Origin: Fratercula arctica
Taxonomy: Eukaryota; Chordata; Aves; Charadriiformes; Alcidae
Length of the DNA: 64,000 bases
NCBI GenBank assembly: GCA_947846985.1
Contig: CANTUZ010000002.1
Location: forward strand, 15,696,087-15,760,086
Reading direction: 5' to 3'
A model generated the notes under the pieces. It made no database searches. It was not told the origin of the DNA and saw only the letters and a program-made list of their open reading frames with translations. How positions within the stretch are numbered: position 1 is the stretch's first letter; every line of letters begins with the position of its first letter. This document shows positions 23,589 through 35,800 of this stretch, piece by piece. The translations under genes and the position numbers were made by a program.

Positions 23589-23673
23589 CTGGCCTAAAAA
23601 TAAACCAAGTCACTCAAGTTACACAATTTCTGATCTTTTCAACTCTGAGTGACTTGGCCTATTTTTAGGCCAG
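23589..23673. repeat. 85-nt foldback: 28-bp arms, 29-nt loop
   Basis: Arm 1 (23589-23616) begins CTGGCCTAAAAATA and ends AAGTCACTCA. Arm 2 (23646-23673) begins TGAGTGACTT and ends TTTTTAGGCCAG. They are reverse complements at 26 of 28 positions. The two mismatches are adjacent (AA in arm 1 against CC in arm 2). They become G-U wobbles only in a minus-strand transcript, so a hairpin RNA would be fully paired from the minus strand. Arm 2 also contains its own inverted repeat, GGCCTA-TTTT-TAGGCC (23656-23671). TGATCTTTTCAA occurs just outside arm 1 (23575-23586) and again in the loop (23631-23642). The size fits a microRNA precursor or a small foldback transposon remnant. No known family is recognised. 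Confidence 0.85.
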
Positions 23674-26228
23674 CTGTAATTGTACAGTAATGTGCTGGAA
23701 AAGATAAATGTAGCTTTTTATCACCCTAACTTCTAAGCACTCCAATTATTACACTTATTAAATATGCTGGAAATGCATGTATTTCCTCCTTTGAGTCTGG
23801 AATAGACTTTAGTATCTTTTCAAGAGACTGGAATATTTCGTATCGCTGAGCTTCTACCACTTTTTAACACACAAGCTGTTGTATGGTGGGTCGTTGATGT
23901 GTGACCCTGCTTTATCTTCCTTACTTTATGCTGAACTCATCCTCTTACATCCCAAAGAGCAAGAAATCAGATTAAAAGTAAAAGCTGCACAACAAAGTCC
24001 TTCTGTGAAGCTATAAAATGCTTAAGGCTAGTTTATACAGTAAAACAATAGAAAATAATTCTTAGAACTATAGCTGTGTCAGTCTTCTAACAGACCAATA
24101 AAATAACAATTGTGAATAAGCAGGAGATAATTTAATTCTGACTTTAGTTTTCACTACGATTTTAATAAAAATCAGATTTGAGTAATATAATTCATTAAAG
24201 CATAATCCATGTTGCTAATGAGTGAATTATTCCGTTGCCTGTAGACTTAGATACCTTTAAACTGTATCCTTGTCTGAATTTGTTGCATGCTCCAAGTCAT
24301 TGAATCTGGATTTTCATATAGAAAACAGATACTGAGAAAAACTAACACCCAAACAACCATCTCAGAACAACACAATAACTTAATCTGGAATACTTTCTTT
24401 GAAGTTGCAACTGAAATCTGTTTAGCAAAGCTTTTTTTTTTTTTCATTTATTACGAACATAGTGCAGAACTGAGGAAATGGTATCTGTAGTACTTCAACT
24501 TTATGGTGCCAACGTTGTCTTCTGTGGCTTTTCTTTAGATTAGGTGTGGGTCAGAAGAGCTGAAGATCCCATAACTGTGGTCTTAGAAATGTACATTCCC
24601 CCCCTGCCCCACCCCGGTACCACCCCAATCCATTTTATATTTTTGTGCTGAACACTACTTCACATTATGAAACAGGGTTTGTTATATTCTTTGTAGTTTG
24701 ACTATACATTGATTTCCTAGTCTGGACAGTTGGTTTCCTTTCTCTTCTCTTGCCAGCCTCTGGTGCCTGTTGCAGCAGGTAGCTGTATATTTTGAACAGA
24801 GCTATGGGCCAGGTGTGCTTAGTCTTCACAGCTCTCTTAATGGCCAAAATATGCCAGCATCTGTGTTCTGCAGGTATCTGGGCAATTTTCAGTCCCTTAG
24901 TTTCTTATTAGGAAAATAGTATTTAGAAAATACATGCTTATAATGCTAGAAAGTCAAAACATTATCAAGTCAAGCAGGTAACTTGGAAAAGGTAAGGAGA
25001 CAACACTTTTCTGAAAGAAACAGCGTGGGGAAGAGGCTGCAGGAAGGCAGTGGGATGTGCTCCTCTCGTAAGAGTCACGCGGTAAGAGCCTATTACAGTG
25101 GCAAATAAAACGTGAGTTCTGAGTTACACCCTTATGGTGACATTAAGGTATTTATAGCAGGCAAGGGGTATACGTTTGGTCGGTAAAAACAGCTCATCTG
25201 TTGAGTTGTAACTCAGTTGCCTGCAGTGGTCTGATTGCGCCCATGGCTAATGTCATCCCTTCTGTGGCTGGTGTTTGAGGAAAATATGGGATTTCTTTTT
25301 TTTCAGTCTTTAGTTTTGCAAATATGCAAGTTATCTTTGTGCTTAGAAGTGAATGTTCCTTTTCAGCACGGTTTTAGTTAGTTCCCTGCTTATCAGTTTA
25401 GTGGAATCCTTTTTATTTGCTGGGTTTCTTTGGATTCAGAGATGCAAAGTTTTTCAGTGTTTGTACTACTTGGATCCTCCCAGAGCAGGAGGGCAATTGC
25501 CTTTTAGAAAAGAAAACAGAATTAAAACTGAAGTAATTAATTCTTAATAGTATTCCTTAATATCGAGTATTTATTCCAAATTAAAATGGAGCTAAATTGC
25601 AAATTACCAACATTTTCTGCAGAAAGGAGGCTTTAACCTAGCTCTTGGGCTGTTAAAAGGAATTGCATTTTATAGCTGTTAAGTATCTTGAGATAAATTC
25701 CTGTGTCTTTTTCAGTAGAAAACTATTTTAGCTTGTTCAGATGGTGTATGAAAACAATCCATGATTAAAACCACCCATGTCGCTAACTGCTAATAAAAAT
25801 TCACTTAAAAGTTGTGTTCTGAATGAGAACCCATCAGAAAACACAAAACCTCCTACATGTATTAATGAGAGAAACTCTCGAGGGAGAGTCTGTGCATCAG
25901 GTAAGATACAGACATGGGGAAGCAGAACCAAAAACATTCTCAAGAGTAAAAGCCAGAGGAAAACAAGTTGAAAACTCTCTCACTTTCTTCTGAGTATTTT
26001 CATCCCCCGTTCTTTCTCTTGGTTCATGAGATGAGTCCCACCATTTCCCTCCAGCAAGAGCAACAGCATTTTGTTAACAGTGGAGTGTGGTGCCCAGACC
26101 TCTGCTTGCTACCTTCAGGCTGCAATGCGTCATGTTGGCATCACTTTTGAGCCTTCTAAAAGGTGGGTATCTTGAGATCTGGTATTGCAGGTTCGTTGTT
26201 TGTGAAGTAGGAGAAGGATGGGCTTGAT
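23674..26228. other. AT-rich non-coding stretch, no gene recognised
   Basis: The 24040-24240 segment is dense in AATTA, ACAATTG and ATTAAT motifs and could be regulatory, but this is a composition-level impression only. A donor-like CAG|GTAAGA is present at about 25901 (+). The preceding frame is open only from 25765 and has no good acceptor. No RNA gene or repeat family recognised. Confidence 0.65.
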
Positions 26229-26341
26229 AAGGGGCTTTGAGCAGCCTGGTCTAGTGGGAGGTGTCCCTGCCCATGGCAGGGGAGTTGGAACTAGATGATC
26301 TTTAAGGTCCCTTCCAACCCAAACCTGCTATGATTCTGTGA
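26229..26341 (+). mobile_element. CR1 LINE 3'-end fragment
   Basis: Plus-strand blocks in CR1 order are AGGGGCTTTGAGCAGCCTGG, CTAGTGGGAGGTGTCCC, CCATGGCAGGG, TTGGAACTAGATGATC, TTTAAGGTCCCTTCCAACCC and the tail TATGATTCTGTGA. Only about 113 bp remain, all 3' UTR with no coding part. It is the same general family as the minus-oriented copy at 17963-18160. The two are inverted relative to each other about 8 kb apart. Confidence 0.95.
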
Positions 26342-29300
26342 CATGTTATGTCTTTGAAAATGGAGTTGACTGATACAGATTACAGGCTCCCCTTGTTTAT
26401 TTGCTTGGTAAGGTGCAAGTAAAGCTGCAGAGGGAACATTTGGAATACCTGTGAATGATGGCTGCTGTTCTGGCCTCCCTTGACTCACCCTGATATCTAT
26501 TTGGAGCTTCAACCATTCAAAACTAGGCTTTCTATTCATATTTCATAGCTCTAGGAAGTAGGTATCTTGCTTATCTCTTGTGGACTCCCTTACTGTTGCC
26601 CCTCAAAAATATATAAGATGCTCAACACCAGGCACAGAATTTATTTTCTGGTACAACAGTGAGTGATAACAGAGTTGCAGGAGCATTTTTAATACACTTG
26701 AATGAGATTTTGGAATGCATTTAGTTTTCCCTGGTCTCAGTTTCTATAAGTTAATACTTTGTTGTGGGTTGTATGCATGTAGCTTCTCATGACTAGAATG
26801 CTCACATACAGTAAAGGCATAATTTAATTATAATTCTGACTTCTGGAGTGGTTTCAGTAAACATAATTTTGGGTGTTTTCCAAAGGTAGGAATTTTTAGA
26901 ATCATGATTTTTGTGAGTTCCTTTGGAAGATGGGTGGTAGGTGGTACATGGCGTGGAGTTCTGTGTCAGTGTTTTAGGAATGAGAAGGGTCCATTAAGAG
27001 CTCAAGAAATGCTTTGCAGTAGGAAATCTGTGTATAGAGACTATGTTTCTCTCTCTTGCTGAACAGTAGAAATCAAAGGAATCGGTATTTAAAATGGAAA
27101 GATTTTAAGGTCTTAAGAAAATTTTGGAAAGGTTTAACAGATTTGAATGAATGTTTCCTTTGCAGAGATTTTAAAACTAGATGAAAGCATTATAGTGTTG
27201 AAATCTAGGGGGCTTTATATTGTTAGGCAGAGATAGTCACTGTCTTGGTATTTGGGAGCTTTTCAGTCTAATGAAGGCAGTAGTCTATGCCTCTATGTAA
27301 CACTTGTGCAGCTTTTACTGCTTAAGACTTATTTAATTCACTTGATGTTTTGTGACATTTTTATACATTCTTTTTGAGGAAAACCAATCTTTATTTCTAA
27401 AGCAATACATTGTTGCTGTTTTTTTACAACATTATAGTGTATATGTTTTTTTTCTTACCTTGCTTGTTTAGGAGAGGGGTAAACCTGTAAAGTTTGCTGA
27501 AAAATTCCTCATGGCATGGAAAAAGGAATAGTAACTTGTACGTTTTCTACTTGTATACATTTTCCTTCTAAGGAAGATTTATGATTGGTAATACGACCCT
27601 GTGAGTTGAGCCACTTGCTGCAGAGCAAGATTTCAGCACCTAAAGCAGTAGGAATGATTGGAATGCATGTTTTGCATTTTGATTTCCATCCTATAACGTT
27701 GACCTTTAGTTTCTCTTCATTTTTGTCATGTTTGCCTTTCTTTGTGCTTAATGGGTATCAGTGTTGCTTTTTCTTCATATTGATAGTGGCATTTGGTAAC
27801 TTCTGTCTTTGTTCACTGGGAGAGTTAAATGCTTTAAACCTTGATTAAATGCCATGTTAGAAGTTGAATTATTATTAATAAAACCACTGCTCTAAAGTCA
27901 TGCTTAAATCTCAGTGTATTCTTTATGTTCCTCTGGTCCCGTTGACTGTATTCGATATGCATTCCTGGCGCTGCTTTGGTTGCACAGAGTGAAACGGAAA
28001 ACATTGTGAAAAGAGGGAATATTGATTTTTTTCTTCTACTTAAGCAATGGTTTTCCAAGTGACAGAGCTCAATTATATTATACTGGTTATAGGACTATTT
28101 AACATACGCCTTTTTAGTGAAGTGATTCTGGCCAGTAATGTCCTGTATCTTAATTAAACCAATATTCTGAGGGCAGTTGGGTAAAACATACGTTTGAAAA
28201 TGTAAATGTCAAGTATATTGTACCAAGGCTTATCTGTTAAATACTGTGAGGTTACAGCCCGGATGAGGCTGCCGGCAGTAATAACAATTGTTCAGCCTTT
28301 TCTTCTTCTGTGGCTGTGTAATTAGATCATGATGTTGCCCATTTGATAACTACTGGAAAGCACAAATTAGACTAAGTTGCAAGTGAATGTATGAACATGG
28401 TATTTAAATTTTTAATTACCGAGTTGGAGTAGGTGCTCCGCATGAGGGCAGCCTGCAGGCCTCTCGCAGAAACGTCGTCAGAAAATTCCACTTAATGTTG
28501 AGAAAAATGCTGAGAGAGAAGCGTCTTTTGAATAGCAAAGACAGTGCAGTCACTTAAAGGAATCAAAGCACTTCTTAAAGTAAGTGAGAAGGTGGCGGTG
28601 TGCAGTGCAGGCATGGCTTGCCTTTATGTAGAATTTGTGCTCTGTATATACTTTATATTTTGAGGTATGCTGATCCTGCGGTGTGCGGGCATATGGGGCT
28701 CCGTGTGTGTGGAGGGAATCACAGATTCACCCAAGCAATAAGTAATGAAACATTGACGGCCTCTTTGGGAAACACGGTATAGATTTAGTTAGGTGGGTCA
28801 CAATTTCTATATTGATCTAAACCCATTACAAATAAAAATAAAATTAAAATTAGTGGTAGTAGGATCTCATAAACCTTGTGTTTTTGCATTGATTGATACA
28901 TGTTGCAAGCTCTAACATGCAGTTTGGGTCTTTGCTTCCGCCTCTTTCTGTCCTGCCCTCAGTCCCAAGTAGCCATCAGGACGACCAGTGGCGAGTGCTC
29001 TAAAGCAAGTGTACATAAAGAGAAGAGGAATCATTACTATCAACTGTATCTATCCAGTGCAGACATGCTTTTCTGTAGCGGGAAATATTTTAATAGTTTG
29101 GGAAGAATATTCTTTTTTCAGTTTGCATATATCTGCTTCCAGTTCTGGATTTTAAAAACTGATTAGGACAGTGCTTCTTGCTAAAGGTACCATAGGGATG
29201 GTTTACAAGTTCTTTCAGACATGTTTTCAGATGAGATAAGCATGTAGTGGTGTGGTGTGCTATCCTGGTGTAGTGTAACAGTGCGATAGAAGTAGCGTGC

Positions 29301-32300
29301 ATCTTACACAGTAGCACGCTTTTGTATTCCACTTGTTTTTTCCTACCGTAGTGTAGACTATTGGAACAATTCTTGACTGCAGAATATGAAAAATTTAAAT
29401 CTCTTTGAAGTTAGCAGAAGAAAGCAACTTCTCTATAGTTGAGCAATCAAGATAAAAATATGACATTCTTTGTTTGAGGGATAAGTAAGTGGCTGTCCTG
29501 TTATCTCAGCGCTTCTGTGTTGTTTTGCAGGATGTGACCTTTCTGTTCTGCGGGCACATGATAAGGGTATCTGGAGCCGTGATTCTTTCTTAAAATAATG
29601 CATAGAGACTAGAGAGAAGAACAAAATCGAGAGGCTTCACCTTGTAAAGTTTGATGGTATTTACCTTCACAATAGCAATGCTTGATTGATAGCGTACGTG
29701 CGTATGCCGTGGCTGCCAAATGCTGACGCAGATTTGACACAGGTTGACTTGTAAGGTTTTTGTTCACCTGGATTGGTGAAAACTGTCAGCTGGGGGAAGC
29801 TTCTTGAGTCATCAGGCAGCCTGAGTGTAAACCTTCTGTTTTGGAAAAAGGTTAAGAAAACAAACAAAAGCCACTGCACCTTACTACATGAAGTTATTTG
29901 AGATCTTTTAAGAAGTTCTGTTCTATTCTACTTGAAAACAAAATGGCATTTCCAAGCAGGTTAAAAAGAGGAACCAGCAGGACTGACCTACCTCGGAAAG
30001 ATTAATTAAGGCCCTGGAATTTTTGAATTTTTCGTGATCTTGACTTCATGGTGTTTATTTTTTTTCCAACTTAAGGGATTTAGAAATAAAGCAAAAAATG
30101 TAGTTCCACAAGGTTATTGTGGTGGTATGTTCATTCTTCTAAGAAAATGCACCCAAATTTTCACTCCTTGCTTAACCGAGGATATGAAGATATGTCCTTT
30201 CTGTATTTAAAATGTGATTAAGATCTATTTTAAATATTTTTCTCTTACTTAATAAGTGTAACTGAATGCCGTATAAAGACATACAGTTTCAATATTCACA
30301 AGATAGAGAAGGTAGAAGCCGATTCAATTTACAACCAAGATTTTTTTTTTTTTTTTTTTTGGGGGTTATTGACAGACTGCCATCAATATTGACATTATAA
30401 GAGCGAAGGCTTTCCATACAGCTATATAAGCCACTGTGGATGGAATAGGGCTGCTTATGCTCTAACAACTTTGTGATTTGTTATCTGCTTTGCTGTCTTC
30501 CACTTAACAGAGCATCCCCTCCTAAGCAAGATTCCCGCCAATGTCTTGCTAACCCATGTGCACTTTGCACTGAAGATGCAGCTCTGTGGAGGGAATATTT
30601 CTACACAGACAAGTTACATGAAAGACACGTACGAAAAATAACCTTTTCGCCTGTGGACTGACATGGTGCTGTCCCATATGAAGCACAGACCCCAGCTCTG
30701 TTGACCTTTTTGCATGTCAGGAGCTACCTATGCTAGGTGTCCTATTGAACTTAGGTGAATTTTCTGCACGCATAGTATTCTACATGGACACAGATGTTGG
30801 GAGCTTTTGCTTACTTTCTTGTGCAAGTTATACTTTGTGTGGCTGAGTCTTCTTCCCAAGAGGGAGTTATTTTCAGATTTTGAACTAGACGCTGGATTCT
30901 GGTAAGCTGATATTCCCACCAAAATTGAAGCCTGAAAGACATGTCTTCTGTAGTTTGATAGCCCTGGCAGCAGTGGTGGGTTTTGTTATCTAGAAGCTCC
31001 TTTAACACTTATGCCTTGATAACTGAAGGGAAGAAATATTATTACCATATTACTTGCTGAATTTTTTCCAATAAAACTTTCTGTTTTGTTGTAGTTGCCG
31101 ATCTTGTCTAGACCTTGCTTGCCCATATCCTGCTGAGTTCTTGTCTTGAGGACTCCAGCAGTCGCTGTCTCTGGGGGAGAAGGGTGGTGTATGACCTGGA
31201 AGGTTGTGGGGAGCAAGGCAAGGGCAGGGTAGGAAGGGTGCAGGTCCATACGTGTCCCTGTCGGTGTGGGAGGGGAGAGGTTTTGGGCTGCATATGGAGA
31301 GCTGGAACGAGTCAGGAGAAAGAGCAGAGACAGTTGCCCAAAATGTTTTTCTTGGATGTGTTTCTTCTCATCTGCAATTTTAGTTTCTCCTGAACATTAC
31401 TGAGGATACTGGACTTGTATTTCTGAAAATATTACAATGTTTGTTGGGTGTTTAAATGCCAGTAGTTTACTTTTAGTCTTAACGTTAATGAAATTTTCTC
31501 TCTAGGGAGATTTTGGATAGTGAGAGTAAAGAACTAGTAAAGCTGAAACTCACATCTCTGTTGATACAGGGGATTAACGTCCTGTCTGGAAAATTATGAA
31601 ACCATAATCTATTATAAAGAGCTTGAGGGATGTGATGTAGACTTAGCTACTATAGAAAATTCAGACTTAAGGTGGAAACAGTGTTCGGCCCTACTGCATT
31701 CTGTGTAGAAGGCGGCAAAGTAAAATACTGATCTCAGTCTATGAGCTGTTGGGCAGTATGCCCTAATGTTGGCATTAGCTCCTGTCTATAAACATTCTTC
31801 TCATGGCTGTACATGGGGTTTAACTGGGAGATGTCTGGTGATTGTTTAGTCGGCACTCAAGTGTGGAAACCAGCCAGTTCGCGTAAAGCATAGAACGCTT
31901 GTTAGGGCGAATGAGAAATGTGCCAAGCTTCGTGTCTGACGGTGTCGGGAAGGCAGTTGTTTCAGCTGCCATTCACTGGTGAACTTGTTGAAGAATTATG
32001 TAGAGAGTGTTTCCAAATCAGTCTATGGTCTTCAGGAGATGCCAAGGTTTGGGAAACTTGTACCCGTGCTTTTTGTCTGGTATTCATTTTGTAGTTATGG
32101 GTGCGTAATACTACTAGAAATAGCTTTTTTTTACTTTTCAGGCAGAGTGCTGGAATTTGTGATAACCGTGTCCCGCAGTCAGTCTTCTTCACTGTGGTAC
32201 TGTTCTTGTTCAAACGCCTGACTTACCTGTGTCTTACTTCTCTGTTTTATGAAACATGGGTGAAACCTTCTAGCCCACAAAAAATGCCACCAATCTGAAT

Positions 32301-32814
32301 CAATCTGTGTGCAATACACTGTTGAGGCTCACGTACTGCGAGTGTCCTGGGAGCACGAAGTGTACAAACTGGCACTGTGCTGCTGGCTCTTTGTTATCCG
32401 TAATGCATATTAACTGTATGTTATGTACAAAACCATCTTTGCATACATATGGCCAACAGAACAGTTTATTTCTGAAAAACAGCGTAGCCGTTACTGGCAC
32501 TTGCTGATTCTGACCTAAGAAGTCTTGTCCAGGCCAAAACTAGAGTTTCTTCAGGCTTGTTTGTGCCTGTGACATCATTTATGCAGACTGTAGGCTTCAC
32601 TAGAATGCCAAGTATGAAACAGCATCTTGCTAAGAATTATTTTTGCACAGCTAATTATAACATTTCAAGTAAAAAACATTTTGTATTAATTTTCAGTACT
32701 CTTCTTTAAAGTTTCACATCTGTTAAATTTCATTTTATATGCATATCAGCCCTGGCAATGAATACTTTCTTAAACTATATTAATGCATGTTCTGAAAAAT
32801 TATTTTTGTGTGTT
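26342..32814. other. AT-rich non-coding stretch, no gene recognised
   Basis: No open frame above about 92 codons and none with a known domain. A poly-T run of 20 followed by five G lies at 30341-30365. The 28240-28500 segment combines TAATTA-, ACAATTGTTC- and ATTTGATAAC-type motifs with several CpGs and looks like conserved regulatory DNA. Conservation cannot be seen from one sequence. A G-rich stretch lies at about 31170-31300. No repeat family identified. Confidence 0.65.
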
Positions 32815-32834
32815 CCCCCCCCCCCCCCCCCCCC
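32815..32834 (+). repeat. Poly-C, 20 bases
   Basis: Twenty consecutive C, followed by AGTCAT. Long poly-C/poly-G runs are far rarer in vertebrate DNA than poly-A/T. The run ends in CAG, so it superficially resembles a 3' splice acceptor. No open exon with a donor follows. Length may be unreliable because such runs are hard to sequence. Confidence 0.9.
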
Positions 32835-35800
32835 AGTCATATGATGTTTATATTGTGATGACGATGTCAGGCACTTTTTCATCTATTAGAAACTATTAGG
32901 AACTCTGAAGAACTGTTTTGGAGACATGTTGTGATTTCTTCTTGTTAATATGACCTAAGAAACTTTACTTTTTCCTCACAGATCTTTAAAGAGGCCTTAT
33001 AAATTTTTTGTCAAATACTTCTCTGTTAACCTTATTTAAAGGTTTGCTGCTTGAAATTTGCAGTGAATAAAATATATTGACTTGGAGATAATGACTCAAA
33101 TTCTTCTGTACTTTATTTGATACGCTTTGTAGGTGTCCTATGAAATTTAAATTCTGCAAGCATTACAGGCAGCTTGAAGATTGAAATGTTTGCACAGGAT
33201 AAGAAATGTGGGGACCAAACTTCTGACATGCTGGGGCAGGTGATGTTAGTGTTTTGTTTTTCAAATTGTGGTTTTAGGAATGTGAAAGGTGATGTCCTCA
33301 CTGAATAAAATGCAGGACTGGAACTGAGGAATCCAGGTTTCTGTTCCAGCTTTTACAGATTTCCGGAGTCGCTTGCAAGGGCTTTTAGTCTTAATAGCCT
33401 GTTACAAGCACTATCTTCCGTCACAAAACATTGGGTTGCCTTGGAATGCTAAATAATGTAATTTGGACATTTGTGTGGAGATGCAAACGTACTATCAAAT
33501 GATTTTATATTAAAGCTTATCTGTCCAAGAGAGTAGGTAGATGGAACAGATATCTTAGTGGCTTCTCAGTCTCTGCCTAGCGTTTTGTCAATAGCAATTC
33601 ACATCTGTGTCCCTGTTAGTGCTGGGGTGAGGTTGCAGAGTTACGCTTGTGTGACAGCAGTTGCAATTATTGGGGAGCAAACATAATTGTATTTGAGATA
33701 CCTTCAAGTTGAGTTGCAATGGGTTCTGCCAGGATTTGCCATGTTATGTTATTCATTGAAAATCAGTAGCAGACTAGGTAAATGCTTGTTAAAAAAAAAA
33801 AAAGTGATAATGCAAACACAAATATCGAGTTGCTGGGCCTTTCTATGTAAGTACTTTTTCTTGGTATTTTAGAACATTTTTCCACTTTTCTTTGATTTGC
33901 AGAGACCTTTGGTGCGTCCTAGTGAAAATGCAGACCTCTTGGCAGTGAATTTGCGCACGTTAACACTGCTTGATTTTTGTAGTTCCTTTTTGCGGGCATG
34001 TTTAGGAGTGGTTCACAGACCACCAGGTGACCCAGGGCTGGAGGTGAAAGCCCATTGTTTTAGACAGTGTTTCTGCAGTACTCGAGTGTTTCTGTAGTTT
34101 TGCTAAAGCCAAAAATGTCTGAAGTTTTGCTATGGAGAGAATGGGGTATGTGAAAGGAGAAAATAGGGCACTATCCTGTATATTGTTATGAGATGATCAG
34201 CATACACGTGTCAAATCCAAGGACTTTAAAAAGTGTTTGATCATTATAGTATTGAAAAGGTCATAACATAGCAGTGTGCAAACATGTAGCAGCTCATGTG
34301 CTCATGCCAAAATGTATTGCTGCAGATTTCCAAGAACTAGATTTATTATTAGAGAAGGTGGACTTAGCATGAACTCTGAAAGATGCCGTACAGGAGGAAG
34401 CCAAATACTTGAGGACTTCCAGAAACACAGGGGGAAGCTCGTCTTCTGCCACACACACAAAGTTCAAAGTCCTGTGCTCTATGTTACATTCTTTCGACTG
34501 TTTTATTTTGTATCTTATTGATAGAGAGCACGAAATGGAATTTATTGATGGAAAAATTAAATGATTCTTTCATAAATTCACTGTAGCATTTTTCATGAAT
34601 GCACCAGTGTTTGACACTTGCATAATTTGTTTTCTTTCAATTTTTGACTAAAAAGTGTAAATCTAGCATTAGTATTGAGTATATCCAGTAAAATGTTGGA
34701 AATATGTCATCCAAGTCCTATTTTCTCATTTTTGGCACCTTAAAATAAAAAATTATTGGACATGATTTACATAACAGTGCTATAATAAATGGAGTAATTA
34801 AAGGCTTTTTATTTCAATTTTTATTCCAGTAAAATTATCAGGGTCCAATAAGTAGCCAGTAGGGAGGATTATAAAGGAGGAGCGAGTAGAGGTATTGCAT
34901 TGAATTCTTTACAGGTAGCATATTCTAAACAATTTTTCTTGAATACCCCTGAAGTTGATGTTTACCAACCTTAACTGTCTAGTAGGCAAAAACTGAGTGG
35001 TTAACAGGCTGTGGACACATCATGTTTGGCTCTCCTTGTTGGCTTCAGTTTAACTTTAACCTACACTCTAAAGATCTTTTGAAGGTCTCTTGAACAGTGC
35101 ATTGCTACAAGCTGTGTCTTGGGAAGCATAATGTGAACTACATGTTGTCATCTTGCATAGATTGAGGGTAATTACATGCTACTTTCCTACAGATGTGGAA
35201 GTTTTCTGGATGCTTTCCATCTCCCTTGCACCCCATGGTATATTTGTTGTTTAGTAGTTGTGGATTTCAACCTTTGTTTTACAGCTCTCGGCATATTTTT
35301 TTTTGCCTGTGGAGAAACCAAGGAACCATTGGTTTAATAAAAACATTTTCAATAATTATACACACTAATGCACTTCTTTTTATTATGGTACTAATGATAC
35401 ATAACCTCTACTGAATTTGTTAGTCCCAGTCAGCCATAAAGATAAACTGAGGAGCTGTGATTTTTAGCAGAACGTTTTGAAATATGAGCAAACTGAAAAA
35501 TGACTGTTATTATAAATCATATTTCTCTGCAGAATTGGTATAAAACTCTACTTAAATCTAATACATAAAATCACATCGTGGATCACATGTGAACATTTCT
35601 AAATGGTATCCACATCTGTTGTGTTTTTCTACTAGCGACATTTACTTCAGAAGTGCTTTTTTGTTGATGTGTGCACTTCTAGTTTCAGTAAGTGAGCAAG
35701 GTCAAATTATATTGCTGTTCTGGGAGTCCTTTTTATAATCATTTATCTGCGTTTTTTGGTGGATGAGTAAGAAAGTCTATTAAAGTATAGAATAACAGTT

